Shown: positions 36,283 through 46,807, numbered from the stretch's first letter. The stretch: 64,000 bases of DNA from Lonicera japonica (GCA_021464415.1 CM038469.1:25475736-25539735), one strand, 5' to 3'. A program made the numbers and translations. The notes: a model not told the origin generated them from the sequence alone.

Positions 36283-38420
36283 GAGTGATATTGTTGCTGC
36301 AGTGCTACTGCTTGAGGGCTCGCCACTGACGCGCTGTAGTGTTAGAGAAAATGGTAAATTGACGGGTTGGGCTGGAAGATGAGAAAGGAGAGGGAGATAA
36401 GTGCGAAGTGTCAGCTGAGGGAGGAGAGGAAGTTGAGAGAAGACATTAGGTCAATTGTCTATTCGGGCGGGACAAAGAGAGTTGAGAGAAGAGATTAGCG
36501 TTTTATATAACACTAGATAAGTAAGTACATGTCATGCGTACGCACTTCTTTTTGTACGCGTATTATCTAATAGATATATATAAATTAGCTTATAAAATTG
36601 AAGAGACTCAACATTTCCTAAATGAAGAAATTAAGAAGACCAACATCCCAATAGGAAATTAGTACTAAAATGTAAAAATATCACTAAACATCGGATATGA
36701 TTTTAAAATAATCATACAATAAAACTGAAATAATTTCAATTAAAAAGTCAAACAATATTTTTCTCTCTCTCACTCGCGCACTCGGAAGCAAGAATCAGAA
36801 TGAGAAGTATATTGGCATATTGCCCTTCTCCACCCAAGTCTATGCATTTTGGTTACATCTGTCTAAGATTCTCTTATATATATACTAGTCATTGAAGTAA
36901 TATAAAATTATTTTATTTTAATTTATTATTTGATAATTACTATTCAATCTATCATACGGCATCACAAACAATATATACATATATATATATATATATATGC
37001 ACAAAAATACACTTGTAAGGGAATATCTTACTTTAAGAATAATAAGGATTGTCCATTTCAAGAGATAAACTCAGTAGATGAATAACCATCTCAGCAAGTA
37101 GCCCAAGATGGGTTCCGTACTTGGGTTCCCAATGGTCCACAGTGCTGGGTCCATCTTGGTGGTGGGCTAGATAACAATTTGGCCTACTTCATACTTATAA
37201 TTTTTGGGCTCCCTCACATACAATCTACCCATCATAGAGATTGTTTTCACGAAAAAAAATATTCATTTTGTTGCTTGGAAGGCCCTTGTTGTCTTAAAGT
37301 AAGGGGATTCCCTTAAGAGAGGATTTCCGATATATATATATGCAATTTTTGTTGAACTCTTGTACATATATATTTTCATATTCTCTCTTTCTTGCTCCAT
37401 CTGTAGAAGCCTTATCCCAACTCTTTCTCAGTTCTTCAAACTTCTTCCTAATTAGATCCAACTTCCATTTTTGACCTAAAATTCTTTCATTCCGAAGCAA
37501 TTCAGGTGACATCTGATGACTCCTATCTAGCGTTTTGCCCGTTTAACTATGTATATTTATACCATATAGCTGATTAATATATATATATATATATATATGT
37601 TGCTTTCAACTTTTATTCATTCAATTTGATTTTTGACGTTGTTTCATTTGTAGTGTTTCTTCAATTCATTTGTACTCTCACTCAAGTGATTTGTTCTATT
37701 AATTTGTTACTAATTTTATTTTTAGTCTCTCTCTCTCTCTCTCTCTCATGATTTAATTTGTTTAATTTTCCTACATGGTACTCTAATTTGCTACATGATA
37801 TCTACTTTGATATATAATAATTGATTATTTATATTTTGCTACTACTGTCGTATTAGCTAGTCAATTTATATAATAAGGGGCCATAATTTTAAATCTTGAA
37901 AATGTATATGGAGATATATGAAGAATAGTGTGGTTGAAATTAAAAATGTTTTTTTTTCGAATGGTTAGTTGTGCATTTGGCACGGGTTACTATGTAGTAC
38001 GAACATACGAAGCTAACACATGGCAATATATACTTGTCCTTCTGATTCTTGCTTCTGCGTGCGCGAGTGAGAGAGGGAAATGCCGGTTTCTCTTTTTAAT
38101 TCAGTTTATTTTATTGTGTGATTATTTTTAAATTCCATATTTGATGCTTAGTTAGTAGTTGTTTATCATTGTTTGGAATTTGTTGGTTTGTCATGAAATT
38201 TATTACCTACCATAAAAATAAATATATTGTTAAAACATTTATGATATAACAAGAAAAGAAAGGCTGTAAGATCCATGTTTAGTATTGGATGCAATGAATA
38301 TGTTATATATATATATAACATTCGCTATCTTTCTCATTATGCACCTGAGAGAAGTAAGTCTGTATAATTTTATGATTTTGATTTTTATCGCCATATCCTT
38401 CGTACAGGGAAATGCTTCGT
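36283..38420 (+). repeat. Tandem unit B of CHR4-like locus duplication
   Basis: Second copy of the unit at 34065-36282, offset 2218 bp at its start and shortened by about 80 bp through microsatellite and small deletions. The boundary with unit A is exact: the A exon end GAAATGCTTCGT runs straight into the unit head at 36283. After 38420, unit B continues into further exon sequence that unit A lacks, which shows that B holds the original right edge. Confidence 0.8.
36675..38150. repeat. Inverted repeat inside unit B
   Basis: Same inverted arms as in unit A, here about 36675-36840 and 38005-38150. With the unit A arms this makes four alternating copies within 3.7 kb, a template able to form several different foldbacks. 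Confidence 0.6.
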
Positions 38421-38830
38421 CGAAGGCGGAAAGGACGAACAGTGTCAAGCAATATATTTCCCGGACAACTTTTGATAGTTACACCAATTGTTTATCAGAA
38501 TAGTACACGAGAAACGACTTCAAAAGAATGCTTTTCCGCTTAGGATTGGTTCAAATGATGGAACGACAATTGAAGTTTATGAGCAAAACAATTTGAGCGA
38601 AAGCGAAAATTTGATGGATGTCTGGTTTGAAGAGGAACTGGATGCCTTAATTGTGAGTCGGGGTTCGTAGGCATGGGCAAGGTAATTGGAAAGCAATGAT
38701 CAAAGACCCAAATTTGTTTCTCAAACTACAAAACTGTTGAAGCACTCTCAAGAGGTGGAGGGTTGTAATGATCAAATACATAAACAACATTCATTTAGGT
38801 CAGGTGACAGTATAATTGACCCTCAATATT
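38407..38830 (+). pseudogene. Broken SANT/Myb-like exon of CHR4/PKR2 type
   Basis: After the acceptor ACAG at 38407 the sequence reads GNASSKAERTNSV and meets a stop. Another frame gives DGTTIEVYEQNNLSESENLM, then DVWFEEELDAL. It is disrupted where copy C reads WVGVRRHG. Nucleotide homology to copy C continues to about 38830 (AAATACATAAACAACATTCA) with several indels. In intact proteins this SANT-like module follows the helicase core of CHD3-type remodellers. This copy cannot encode it. Confidence 0.8.
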
Positions 38831-38859
38831 TATATTAAAGATGCTTCTCTATATATATA

Positions 38860-39515
38860 TACTATATACTGGATCACATGAACATATGATGCGTGTGCTA
38901 CTTGAATATATCTAGTTCAAACTAAAATATAAAACAAAGATATTAAGTGGTTTAGTGGTTAAACAACACATTAATTTGTCAAAGATTCAAAGCAGAACCT
39001 CTCTTGCAAGCATAATTTTTAATGAAAAAAGGAGACTACGTACCGGATAAAATAAACAATGCAAAAGTTGTGGTTGAAATTATTCTTGACTTTATATAAT
39101 AGTATAAATTATACAAATGGTTTACTTAATTGTATAAATTATTTGTTGCACAATTTTGACTAACAAAAAAGGGTATTTTTTTTAAATGTATAATATTCTT
39201 ATTTTATTTTTACGTTTTGAGTAAGGTATAATTCATTTATTTTTTAACAAAATAACACTATACTGATAATTTTTGTTTTTGTTTTGTTTGTTTGTTTGTA
39301 TTTTTTTTTTTTTTAAATTCTAACCGATTAGTCTGATATATCCAATATATCTTATATGGCACTTAACAGTTCTGCGTGACTGTTCATTGTTGTATTTTGT
39401 CGCTTTATACGCATCATCTATATATATATTTTTCTTTTCTCTTTTTATGATTTATCAGCTTTTTGGTGGTAATTTATTATTATTGATTTTGATTTATATA
39501 TATACTAGATATACC
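38860..39515. other. Intergenic AT-rich sequence
   Basis: Nothing identifiable beyond T-runs and short TA repeats. Confidence 0.5.
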
Positions 39516-39519
39516 AGTT

Positions 39520-40380
39520 TCTATGGCACTACTGACTTGAACTCGTACCAAATTTGCAAAAATCCCTCCGAAATCCGATTCATTAAGGTGATATCTTGTA
39601 GGGCATTGAACAAAAATTGCACCCGCTTGTTTTTTTTATTAACCTGAACTCTATGCTCAAAGTTGACCCACTTGGCCGCGTTGCAGTTATAAGATACTAA
39701 GCTGGATAATATTCGTTTATGACCCATGTATAAATACCTGTTAAAGGTATCATTCATACCAAAAAACTCGTGCTGATTTCGTATTGTGTTATCATAGTGT
39801 ATAATAAATAATAAGGCCTATTGTAAAGGCATTTAAAGAAAATTTGTTATATTTAGGTTGGATTAGATCAAATAGATTAAATATATACGAACCTAAACCC
39901 GACCCAAGTTCGTGTTGGCTATTGTTGTGAAACCCATATTAACCCCCTGTCTCAAAAAACCAATTTCAAACACGACCTGTTAAGGAGATTTTCCAATAAA
40001 TCAGTCTCAAAGCCGATTCCTTAGGGAGATCTCGTAGGTCGTTGAATATTTATACCAAAATTTATCATAAGCACCGGTTTGAAAGAACCATTAAATCTGT
40101 ACAATTTTTGTTTTGAAAAACTTGAATGGCGTCTTGTCAATATGCATAGCTAGCCCAAACTCAGTACTCCACCTCAATCCCTCGTTGTACTTATAAGATA
40201 CCATAAGACTTGTAATATCCGTTTATAGTTATCCATTAAGGTTTCACCCATATCCAGAAAATTTGTCCCGAGTTTGTGTTGTGTCATTGAATTGTGTAAC
40301 AAAATTGTTAAACTTACTATAAGAATATTTAAAACAAAACTATTATATTTAGGTCGGATAAGATGAAACAGATCTATATG
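39520..40380 (+). repeat. Diverged direct duplication, non-coding
   Basis: Two roughly 400-bp blocks, 39520-39910 and about 40000-40380, share an ordered set of motifs: GATATCTTGTAGGGCATTGAA versus GATCTCGTAGGTCGTTGAA, TTATAAGATACTAAG versus TTATAAGATACCATAAG, ATATTTAGGTTGGATTAGAT versus ATATTTAGGTCGGATAAGAT. Neither holds an open frame of interest. It may be an old tandem duplication of a transposon fragment. Confidence 0.55.
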
Positions 40381-41119
40381 TAATACATAGGAAGTTGTCC
40401 TACGTAATTCTCCTTAATGCCATATATTACCCGCTCCACATTAACGTCTTCTCTTCCTCTGCTTGTTACTAAAGCATTAATTTTGCTTAATTGGCACTTC
40501 TTTCTCTTGATGCGCCACTTTTTGCAACCTTCTTGAACTATTTATCCAAAATTAATAACTGCATTAATTCAGTACAAATGTCTCTTGAATTTTCTCTTCC
40601 TTTATTTATATACCCACCACCATCTCTTCAGATTAACAACTTTATTATTCCTCTTGAATTTTTTTCTTTCCCCTTTACAATCGAAGAAAGACAAAAGTAT
40701 GAGTTTTTTTTCATAATTTATGTTTTGGTTTTTTCTGCTTTTATGCACTGTGTGTCCACACGGTATGAATTAATTTGCTGCAAAGTTGCATAAAGGCATT
40801 CTCTCATTGGTACAAAATATTTTTTTTAGTTTGCTTGTATTTGCATGCAGTCTATATCGAATAGTCTAACCTAATTAATTTTTTTTTTCCTTTCATACTG
40901 GGATGTTTATCACAGGTTCACATTGTTCTTAAAAATTTGTAATATATTTTGTACTGTATATGAACAAATATTTCGATAAGAAGTTGGTAAAATAGTTCTT
41001 CCCTAATTAAATTGTAATTTCTACTAGATTAAATCATCAAGGCAACACAATCATATATATCGTAATGTTATTTTTCTTATTGGATTATATTTATACATAT
41101 TTATATCAATATGAGAGAG
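40381..41119. other. Intergenic sequence left of Copia-2
   Basis: No gene supported. It ends with GTTAG at 41120-41124, the left target duplication of Copia-2. Confidence 0.5.
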
Positions 41120-41124
41120 GTTAG

Positions 41125-41801
41125 TGTTGTGAATGTGGGAACAATGACCAATTCCCAAATCCACCAATAAACCCGAGAAATCCCTTTCGGGAATTTCCAC
41201 AAACACTTGGCGGGCGGAAACCGTCAAGCAATAGGATCGTTGATCAAACCAAGAATCACCAACACAAACTCAAGCAAATATAGATGGAAGATAAATAGCA
41301 ATGACAATCAAGAGCAAAATAAAGCAAGAAAGAACACACCGTATTTTGTGGAACCCTTTGGGTCTTCCACCAAGAGGGAGCAACTTTTATTGATAACCAA
41401 AAACTTACAAGAATTCTCTCACAATAATCCTTACTCTAGATCAATGGAACAAACCTCCAAAGATCACCTCTCACCTTAGCTAAACCCTAGCTAAGCACAA
41501 GTTTTTCTCTCCTTCACTCTCACAAAGCAACTCTCTTACTAGTCTTTTCAAAATAGAAATAAGCCTTCCTATTTATACCAAGTGAAAAAACAAGACAAAA
41601 AGTTTTTACCCGCCCAGGTGCAAAACACATTTTGCACCCATTCTCGAGTACACTGACTTGGTGCAAAACATGTTTTGCACCTCCGCCGAGTACACTGTTT
41701 TGGTGCAAAAGACCTTTTGCACCCAATCCGCATGCATTGTTTTGGTGCAAAAGCTCTTTTGCACCATACCTGCTTGCATTGATTACAAGCCAAACACAAC
41801 A
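41125..41801 (-). repeat. Copia-2 3' LTR (677 bp)
   Basis: Ends are TG...CA (the plus strand shows TGTTGTGAATG at the left and CACAACA at the right). It contains a minus-strand TATAAATA box (41570-41577) and four palindromic units (41617, 41660, 41702, 41744), one fewer than the 5' LTR. Confidence 0.95.
41617..41765 (-). promoter_or_regulatory. Four-unit palindrome array in 3' LTR
   Basis: Units GGTGCAAAA-N4-TTTTGCACC start at 41617, 41660, 41702 and 41744 (spacing 43, 42, 42). Central tetranucleotides vary (CACA, CATG, GACC, GCTC). See the five-unit array at 46576 for interpretation. Confidence 0.85.
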
Positions 41802-41812
41802 ATCTCCACCTT
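41802..41812 (-). other. Copia-2 polypurine tract
   Basis: On the minus strand AAGGTGGAGAT lies directly before the TG of the 3' LTR. It is the expected plus-strand primer site. Confidence 0.75.
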
Positions 41813-41914
41813 GGCGAGTAATCCCAAGCCAACCTCGATTGCTTCACCTCGGGATAAGAACCGTGCATCCCCTTAGAGATTATCCCGACACCTCCAAGGT
41901 CACACCCTCCTCCT

Positions 41915-44900
41915 TCAACATGAAGTGAGATTAAGAAGCTTTAGGCAATGCCTAAACTTCTCCGCGGTTACCGGTTTTGTGAGCATATCGGCCGCATTCT
42001 CATCCGTATTCACCTTTTCTAGGACGACTTCCCCGGAATTAACCCAATCCCGAACTCGGTGATACCGCACATCTATGTGCTTCGTGCGAGCATGATACAC
42101 TTGATTATTTGCCAAGTAAAGCGCACTTTGACTATCACACCGTAGCAAAATACTCTCATGCTTCAAACACAACTCGCTCACTAAGCCTTTCAACCATACC
42201 GCCTCCTTCGACGCCTCCGTGAGTGCCATATACTCTGCCTCTGTGGTAGACAAGGCGCTTGTTGCTTGTAACATAGATCTCCACGAAACCGGCCCACTTG
42301 CCAAAGTGAACACATAACCCGTGGTTGACCTTCTTTTATCAAGGTCCCCCGCATAATCGGAGTCTACGAATCCCGCAACACTATCAGCCCCATCTTTTCG
42401 CTCAAACACTATACCCAAGGACTTGGTACCCTGTAGATATCGAAGAACCCATTTAACCGCATTCCAATGCTCTTTACCCGGATTCGACATATACCTACTA
42501 ACCATTCCAACCGCGTGAGCTAGATCCGGCCTTGTACACACCATGGCATACATTAGACAACCAACCGCGCAAGCATACGGTGTTGTCGACATCTCGGCAC
42601 ACTCATCAAGAGAGGAAGGACATTGCTTTGCGGACAAAGCAAAATGAGGAGCTAACGGAGTAGAAACCGGTTTCGCACTCGACATATTGAATTTCTCAAT
42701 GACATGAGAAATATATTTCTTTTGCGAAAGCCACAACTTGCCAACCTTTCTATCTCTCCGAATTTCCATACCAAGGATCTTTTGTGCGGCCCCAAGATCC
42801 TTCATGTCAAATTCCCGGCCCAATTGCATCTTGAGCTCCTTCACCTTTGACATATCTCGACACGCTATAAGCATATCATCCACATAAAGCATCAACAAGA
42901 TAAATGAGCCATCATCAAAGTTCCGAACATAGGCACAATGATCACCATCACACCGACGATAACCAATCCGCAACATGAATGAATCAAACCGTAGGTACCA
43001 TTGCCTTGGCGACTGCTTTAGTCCATACAATGACTTCTTGAGCCGACAAACAAATTTTTCCTTACCTACTTCCTTGAACCCTTCCGGTTGCGCCATGTAA
43101 ATCGTCTCCTTCAAATCACCATGAAGAAAAGCCGTTTTTACATCCATTTGCTCAAGCTCCAAATCAAATTGAGCTACCATAGCAAGCAAAACCCGTATCG
43201 AAGTGTGTCTCACAACCGGGGAAAAAATCTCATCATAATCAACCCCTTCCTTTTGAGCAAACCCCTTCGCTACTAACCGTGCCTTGAATTTCGGTGCTTC
43301 ATCTTTGTTGATTGCTTCTTTCTTCCTAAATACCCATTTAGAACCGATAATGCTCCGGTCCTTGGGCCTAGGAACCAAATCCCAAACGGAATTCATTCGT
43401 AAAGCCTCCATCTCCTCTACCATAGCACCCATCCAACTATCCTTGTCTTCGACACTGATGGCTTCCTTATAACTAGTTGGATCACCCTCACTTGTAATAA
43501 GGGCATAGTTGACCTCGTCTTCCCAACCAAACCTAGAGGGTGGTTTGATTGCCCGTCGTGGTCTATCTCGTGCTATCGATGGTTTCGGCTCCACCTCACC
43601 CGGTCTTTTCTCGGATTCCTCTTCCTCTAGCTCCACCTCAACCGCGTCGTCATTCGGTTGAATTTCATGAGAATCATCTCTACTACCGCTTGAAGATGCT
43701 CCACCACTTCCGGTAACCGACGAACTTGGAACTAGAATTGGAATCTTGACCGTATTAACCCCACCGTTATCATTGATCTCTTGGTATTCTCGTTCCTTAA
43801 GCATAGCCCCCTCATCAAATGTCACATCCCGGCTAAATAAAAGCTTTCTCGCTACCGGATCCCAAAGCTTGAACCCTTTCACCTCTCCCCCAAAACCGAG
43901 AAAGATACACCGGTGAGCCTTCGGGTCATTCTTTGATCTCTCGTCGCTAGGAATATGAGCATATACCGGGCACCCGAACACTCTTAACTTAGAGTAGTCC
44001 ACTTCTCGCCCCGACCATACTTCTTCCGGACATTTTAAACCAAGATTCACATTCGGTGACCTATTGACCAAGTATACGGCATGATCAACACAAGCCGCCC
44101 AAAATGTTTTCGGCAAACCCGCATGAATCCCCATACTTCTCGCCCTATCCATAATGGTACGGTTCATTCTCTCCGCAACTCCATTTTGTTGTGGAGTTTT
44201 CTTCACGGTAAAGTGCCTTTTGATGCCGGCATTCTTGCAAAACTTCACGAATTCTCCATCCTTATACTCCCCTCCGTTGTCACTTCTCAAATACTTTACT
44301 TTCCGACCCGTTTGATTTTCCACCATAGCCTTCCACTCCTTGAATTTTCCGAAAACCTCGGATTTTTTCCTCAAGTAGTAAACCCAGACTCGACGTGAAT
44401 AATCATCAACAAATGTCATAAAATATTTGAAACCGCCCAAAGAAACTACCTCTAAAGGGCCACACACATCGGAGTGAATATAATCAAGCATACCTCGGCT
44501 TTTGTGTTCCGCGGTATCAAATCGAACTCTAGTTTGCTTGCCCATCACACAATACTTGCAGAAATCGAGCTTGCACCCATGGACCCCCTTCAACAATTTT
44601 CGTCGATGAAGCTCCTCCATGCCCCGTTGGCTCATGTGGCCAAGCCTCATATGCCATAACAAAAGCTCATCCCTTTCTGCTTCCGTGGAAACCGCCGCTC
44701 CACCAACCACCGTGGTTCCTTTCAACCTATAAAGGTTGTTTGTTGACTTTGTGCCGCGCAAAATCACCATTGACCCCTTCTTCACCTTCATAGCCCCGTC
44801 TTCGGCTTGAATCACACACCCTTTTGAGTCGAGCGTGCCTAAAGAGATCAAATTCTTCTTGAGAGCGGGTACGTGTCTAACATCACTTAGCGTGCGGGTC

Positions 44901-45994
44901 ACACCATCCCACATCTTTATTTTCACCGTGCCTATACCGACAACTTTGCATGTAGCATCATTGCCCATGAAGATTTCCCCTCCATCACATTCCGTATAGT
45001 CAACGAACCAATTACGATTCGGGCACATGTGATAGGAGCATCCGGAATCAAGAATCCACCCACTACTTTGATCCGCTAAAAAACAAGTAAGAACATCGGT
45101 GTTAACCTCTTGGTCCACCTCTTGGGTCGCAACTCCCGCAACCTCCCTTGGCACGTCCGCCTTCTTACCTTTTAGCTCCGGGCAATTCTTCTTGATGTGG
45201 CCTACCTTGTGACACTTAAAACACTCCCAATTACTTCGATCTCGTGATTGAGACCGACCCGTGCCTCTATTCTTGGCACCCCGTGACCTTGACCGCCCAC
45301 TTCGTTCACCACCACCACTCTTGGCAACCAAGCCCTCACTTGATGAAGAACTTGCCCCGCTACCTCCCTTTTTCATGGCCACGTGCGATTGGAGGTCCTT
45401 GACAACCTCATTAAACTTGAGCGTTGTCTTGCCAAATATCAATGTGGTAACAAAGTGATCATAGGAGTCCGGCAATGAAGCAAGCAACAATAAGGCGCGA
45501 TCCTCCTCATCAAATACAACATCAATTCTTTCAAGGTCATGCACTATTGCCTTGAAGACATTGATGTGCTTGTTCAAATCTTGCCCCTCCTTCATTTCCA
45601 ACTTGAAAAGTTGCTTCTTGAGGTTCAACTTGTTGGACATAGACTTCCCTATGTACATCTCCTCCATTCTAGTCCACATATCATTTGCATTCTTCTCCGA
45701 CATCAAGTTTCTCAACACTTCGTCGGTCACATGCATCTCTATAGCGGACATAGCTTTCTTATCAATCTCATTCCATTGGTCTTCGGACATATCTTGCGGC
45801 TTTTTCTCAAGTCCAAGCAATGCAACTTGCAAATTCGATTGGACGAGTACCCCCCGCATCCGCCTTTGCCAAATACCGAAATTGATAACCTCGTCATAAG
45901 GCTTTATCTTAACCTCCATAGTGCTCCCAACACCTACAATGGTAGAAGAACTAGCTTGTGTTGCAACAACTCCGGTTTGAGTCCCTTCGGCCAT
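41915..45994 (-). CDS. Copia-2 gag-pol polyprotein, intact
   Basis: One uninterrupted frame of 1359 aa from ATG at 45994, starting about 80 nt inside the primer site. Domains in order: UBN2-type gag; CCHC knuckle CFKCHKVGHIKKNC; protease WILDSGCSYHM; pre-integrase WHMRLGH and CKYCVMGKQ; integrase triad at HSDVCG, RSDNGGEY and QNGVAER; reverse transcriptase with YVDDM (about 42872-42886 on plus); RNase H with DSDYAGDLDKRRSTTGY, CDSQSA and ARTKHIDVRYH. Length and motif content are normal for an autonomous Copia element. It would make virus-like particles in the cytoplasm and integrate new cDNA copies. Confidence 0.97.
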   Translation of the reverse strand: MAEGTQTGVVATQASSSTIVGVGSTMEVKIKPYDEVINFGIWQRRMRGVLVQSNLQVALLGLEKKPQDMSEDQWNEIDKKAMSAIEMHVTDEVLRNLMSEKNANDMWTRMEEMYIGKSMSNKLNLKKQLFKLEMKEGQDLNKHINVFKAIVHDLERIDVVFDEEDRALLLLASLPDSYDHFVTTLIFGKTTLKFNEVVKDLQSHVAMKKGGSGASSSSSEGLVAKSGGGERSGRSRSRGAKNRGTGRSQSRDRSNWECFKCHKVGHIKKNCPELKGKKADVPREVAGVATQEVDQEVNTDVLTCFLADQSSGWILDSGCSYHMCPNRNWFVDYTECDGGEIFMGNDATCKVVGIGTVKIKMWDGVTRTLSDVRHVPALKKNLISLGTLDSKGCVIQAEDGAMKVKKGSMVILRGTKSTNNLYRLKGTTVVGGAAVSTEAERDELLLWHMRLGHMSQRGMEELHRRKLLKGVHGCKLDFCKYCVMGKQTRVRFDTAEHKSRGMLDYIHSDVCGPLEVVSLGGFKYFMTFVDDYSRRVWVYYLRKKSEVFGKFKEWKAMVENQTGRKVKYLRSDNGGEYKDGEFVKFCKNAGIKRHFTVKKTPQQNGVAERMNRTIMDRARSMGIHAGLPKTFWAACVDHAVYLVNRSPNVNLGLKCPEEVWSGREVDYSKLRVFGCPVYAHIPSDERSKNDPKAHRCIFLGFGGEVKGFKLWDPVARKLLFSRDVTFDEGAMLKEREYQEINDNGGVNTVKIPILVPSSSVTGSGGASSSGSRDDSHEIQPNDDAVEVELEEEESEKRPGEVEPKPSIARDRPRRAIKPPSRFGWEDEVNYALITSEGDPTSYKEAISVEDKDSWMGAMVEEMEALRMNSVWDLVPRPKDRSIIGSKWVFRKKEAINKDEAPKFKARLVAKGFAQKEGVDYDEIFSPVVRHTSIRVLLAMVAQFDLELEQMDVKTAFLHGDLKETIYMAQPEGFKEVGKEKFVCRLKKSLYGLKQSPRQWYLRFDSFMLRIGYRRCDGDHCAYVRNFDDGSFILLMLYVDDMLIACRDMSKVKELKMQLGREFDMKDLGAAQKILGMEIRRDRKVGKLWLSQKKYISHVIEKFNMSSAKPVSTPLAPHFALSAKQCPSSLDECAEMSTTPYACAVGCLMYAMVCTRPDLAHAVGMVSRYMSNPGKEHWNAVKWVLRYLQGTKSLGIVFERKDGADSVAGFVDSDYAGDLDKRRSTTGYVFTLASGPVSWRSMLQATSALSTTEAEYMALTEASKEAVWLKGLVSELCLKHESILLRCDSQSALYLANNQVYHARTKHIDVRYHRVRDWVNSGEVVLEKVNTDENAADMLTKPVTAEKFRHCLKLLNLTSC

Positions 45995-46070
45995 TTATCG
46001 AACACTTGGCGCACAAACCTTGCACCCAATAGCCAAACCTTGATACCAAACACTAGGCACCAACCAAATC

Positions 46071-46082
46071 CTCTGATACCAC
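46071..46082 (-). other. Copia-2 primer-binding site
   Basis: The minus strand reads GTGGTATCAGAG, one base inside the 5' LTR. It is complementary to the 3' end of initiator tRNA-Met. Confidence 0.9.
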
Positions 46083-46528
46083 TTGTTGTGAATGTGGGAA
46101 CAATGACCAATTCCCAAATCCACCAATAAACCCGAGAAATCCCTTTCGGGAATTTCCACAAACACTTGGCGGGCGAAAACCGTCAAGCAATAGGATCGTT
46201 GATCAAACCAAGAATCACCAACACAAACTCAAGCAAATATAGATGGAAGATAAATAGCAATGACAATCAAGAGCAAAATAAAGCAAGAAAGAACACACCG
46301 TATTTTGTGGAACCCTTTGGGTCTTCCACCAAGAGGGAGCAACTTTTATTGATAACCAAGAACTTACAAGAATTCTCTCACAATAATCCTTACTCTAGAT
46401 CAATGGAACAAACCTCCAAAGATCACCTCTCACCTTAGCTAAACCCTAGCTAAGCACAAGTTTTTCTCTCCTTCACTCTCACAAAGCAACTCTCTTACTA
46501 GTCTTTTCAAAATAGAAATAAGCCTTCC

Positions 46529-46536
46529 TATTTATA
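46529..46536 (-). promoter_or_regulatory. Copia-2 TATA box
   Basis: TATAAATA on the minus strand, about 40 bp downstream of the palindrome array. Transcription would start about 30 bp further toward the gag gene. Confidence 0.75.
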
Positions 46537-46575
46537 CCAAGTGAAAAAACAAGACAAAAAGTTTTTACCCGCCTA

Positions 46576-46766
46576 GGTGCAAAACACATTTTGCACCCAT
46601 TCTCGAGTACACTGACTTGGTGCAAAACATGTTTTGCACCTCCGCCGAGTACACTGTTTTGGTGCAAAACATGTTTTGCACCTCCGCCGAGTACACTGTT
46701 TTGGTGCAAAAGACCTTTTGCACCCAATCCGCATGCACTGTTTTGGTGCAAAAACTCTTTTGCACC
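46576..46766 (-). promoter_or_regulatory. Five-unit palindrome array in U3 of Copia-2
   Basis: Five 22-bp dyads of form GGTGCAAAA-N4-TTTTGCACC start at 46576, 46619, 46661, 46703 and 46745. Two of them, with CATG in the middle, are perfect palindromes. Spacing of 42 bp (43 once) equals four turns of B-DNA, so all sites face the same side of the helix, just upstream of the TATA box. This is the layout of a multimerised activator-binding site or enhancer. The binding protein is unknown. In single-stranded form each unit can also make a hairpin. Confidence 0.85.
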
Positions 46767-46807
46767 ATACCTGCTTGCATTGATTACAAGCCAAACACAA
46801 CAGTTAG

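Larger units (their letters stand above)
41125..46802 (-). mobile_element. Copia-2: intact Ty1/Copia LTR retrotransposon
   Basis: A complete 5.7-kb element on the minus strand: 5' LTR at right, initiator-tRNA primer site, one uninterrupted gag-pol frame, purine tract, 3' LTR at left. GTTAG flanks both ends (41120-41124 and 46803-46807). The LTRs differ by five substitutions I could count plus one 42-bp repeat unit, so insertion is recent though probably older than Copia-1. No coding lesion is visible, so it could be autonomous. Its sequence is clearly distinct from Copia-1. Confidence 0.97.
46084..46802 (-). repeat. Copia-2 5' LTR (719 bp)
   Basis: Same sequence as 41125-41801 with five substitutions and one extra 42-bp palindromic unit. 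The minus-strand order is: TG end, palindrome array (U3), TATA box at 46536-46529, then R/U5 ending CACAACA. Confidence 0.95.

Noticed and set aside
40491..40793. 100-aa frame in the flank of Copia-2
   Set aside because: AT-rich, no start context, hydrophobic composition typical of T-rich sequence, no splice partner.
41632..41928. Open frames with repeated WCKTCFAPPPSTLF-like peptide in the Copia-2 LTRs, both strands
   Set aside because: They are translations of the 42-bp palindromic array (a multiple of 3, so all frames stay open) and are not genes.
45539..46129. 196-aa plus-strand frame opposite Copia-2 gag
   Set aside because: Antisense shadow of gag, extending into the leader without any recognisable motif.
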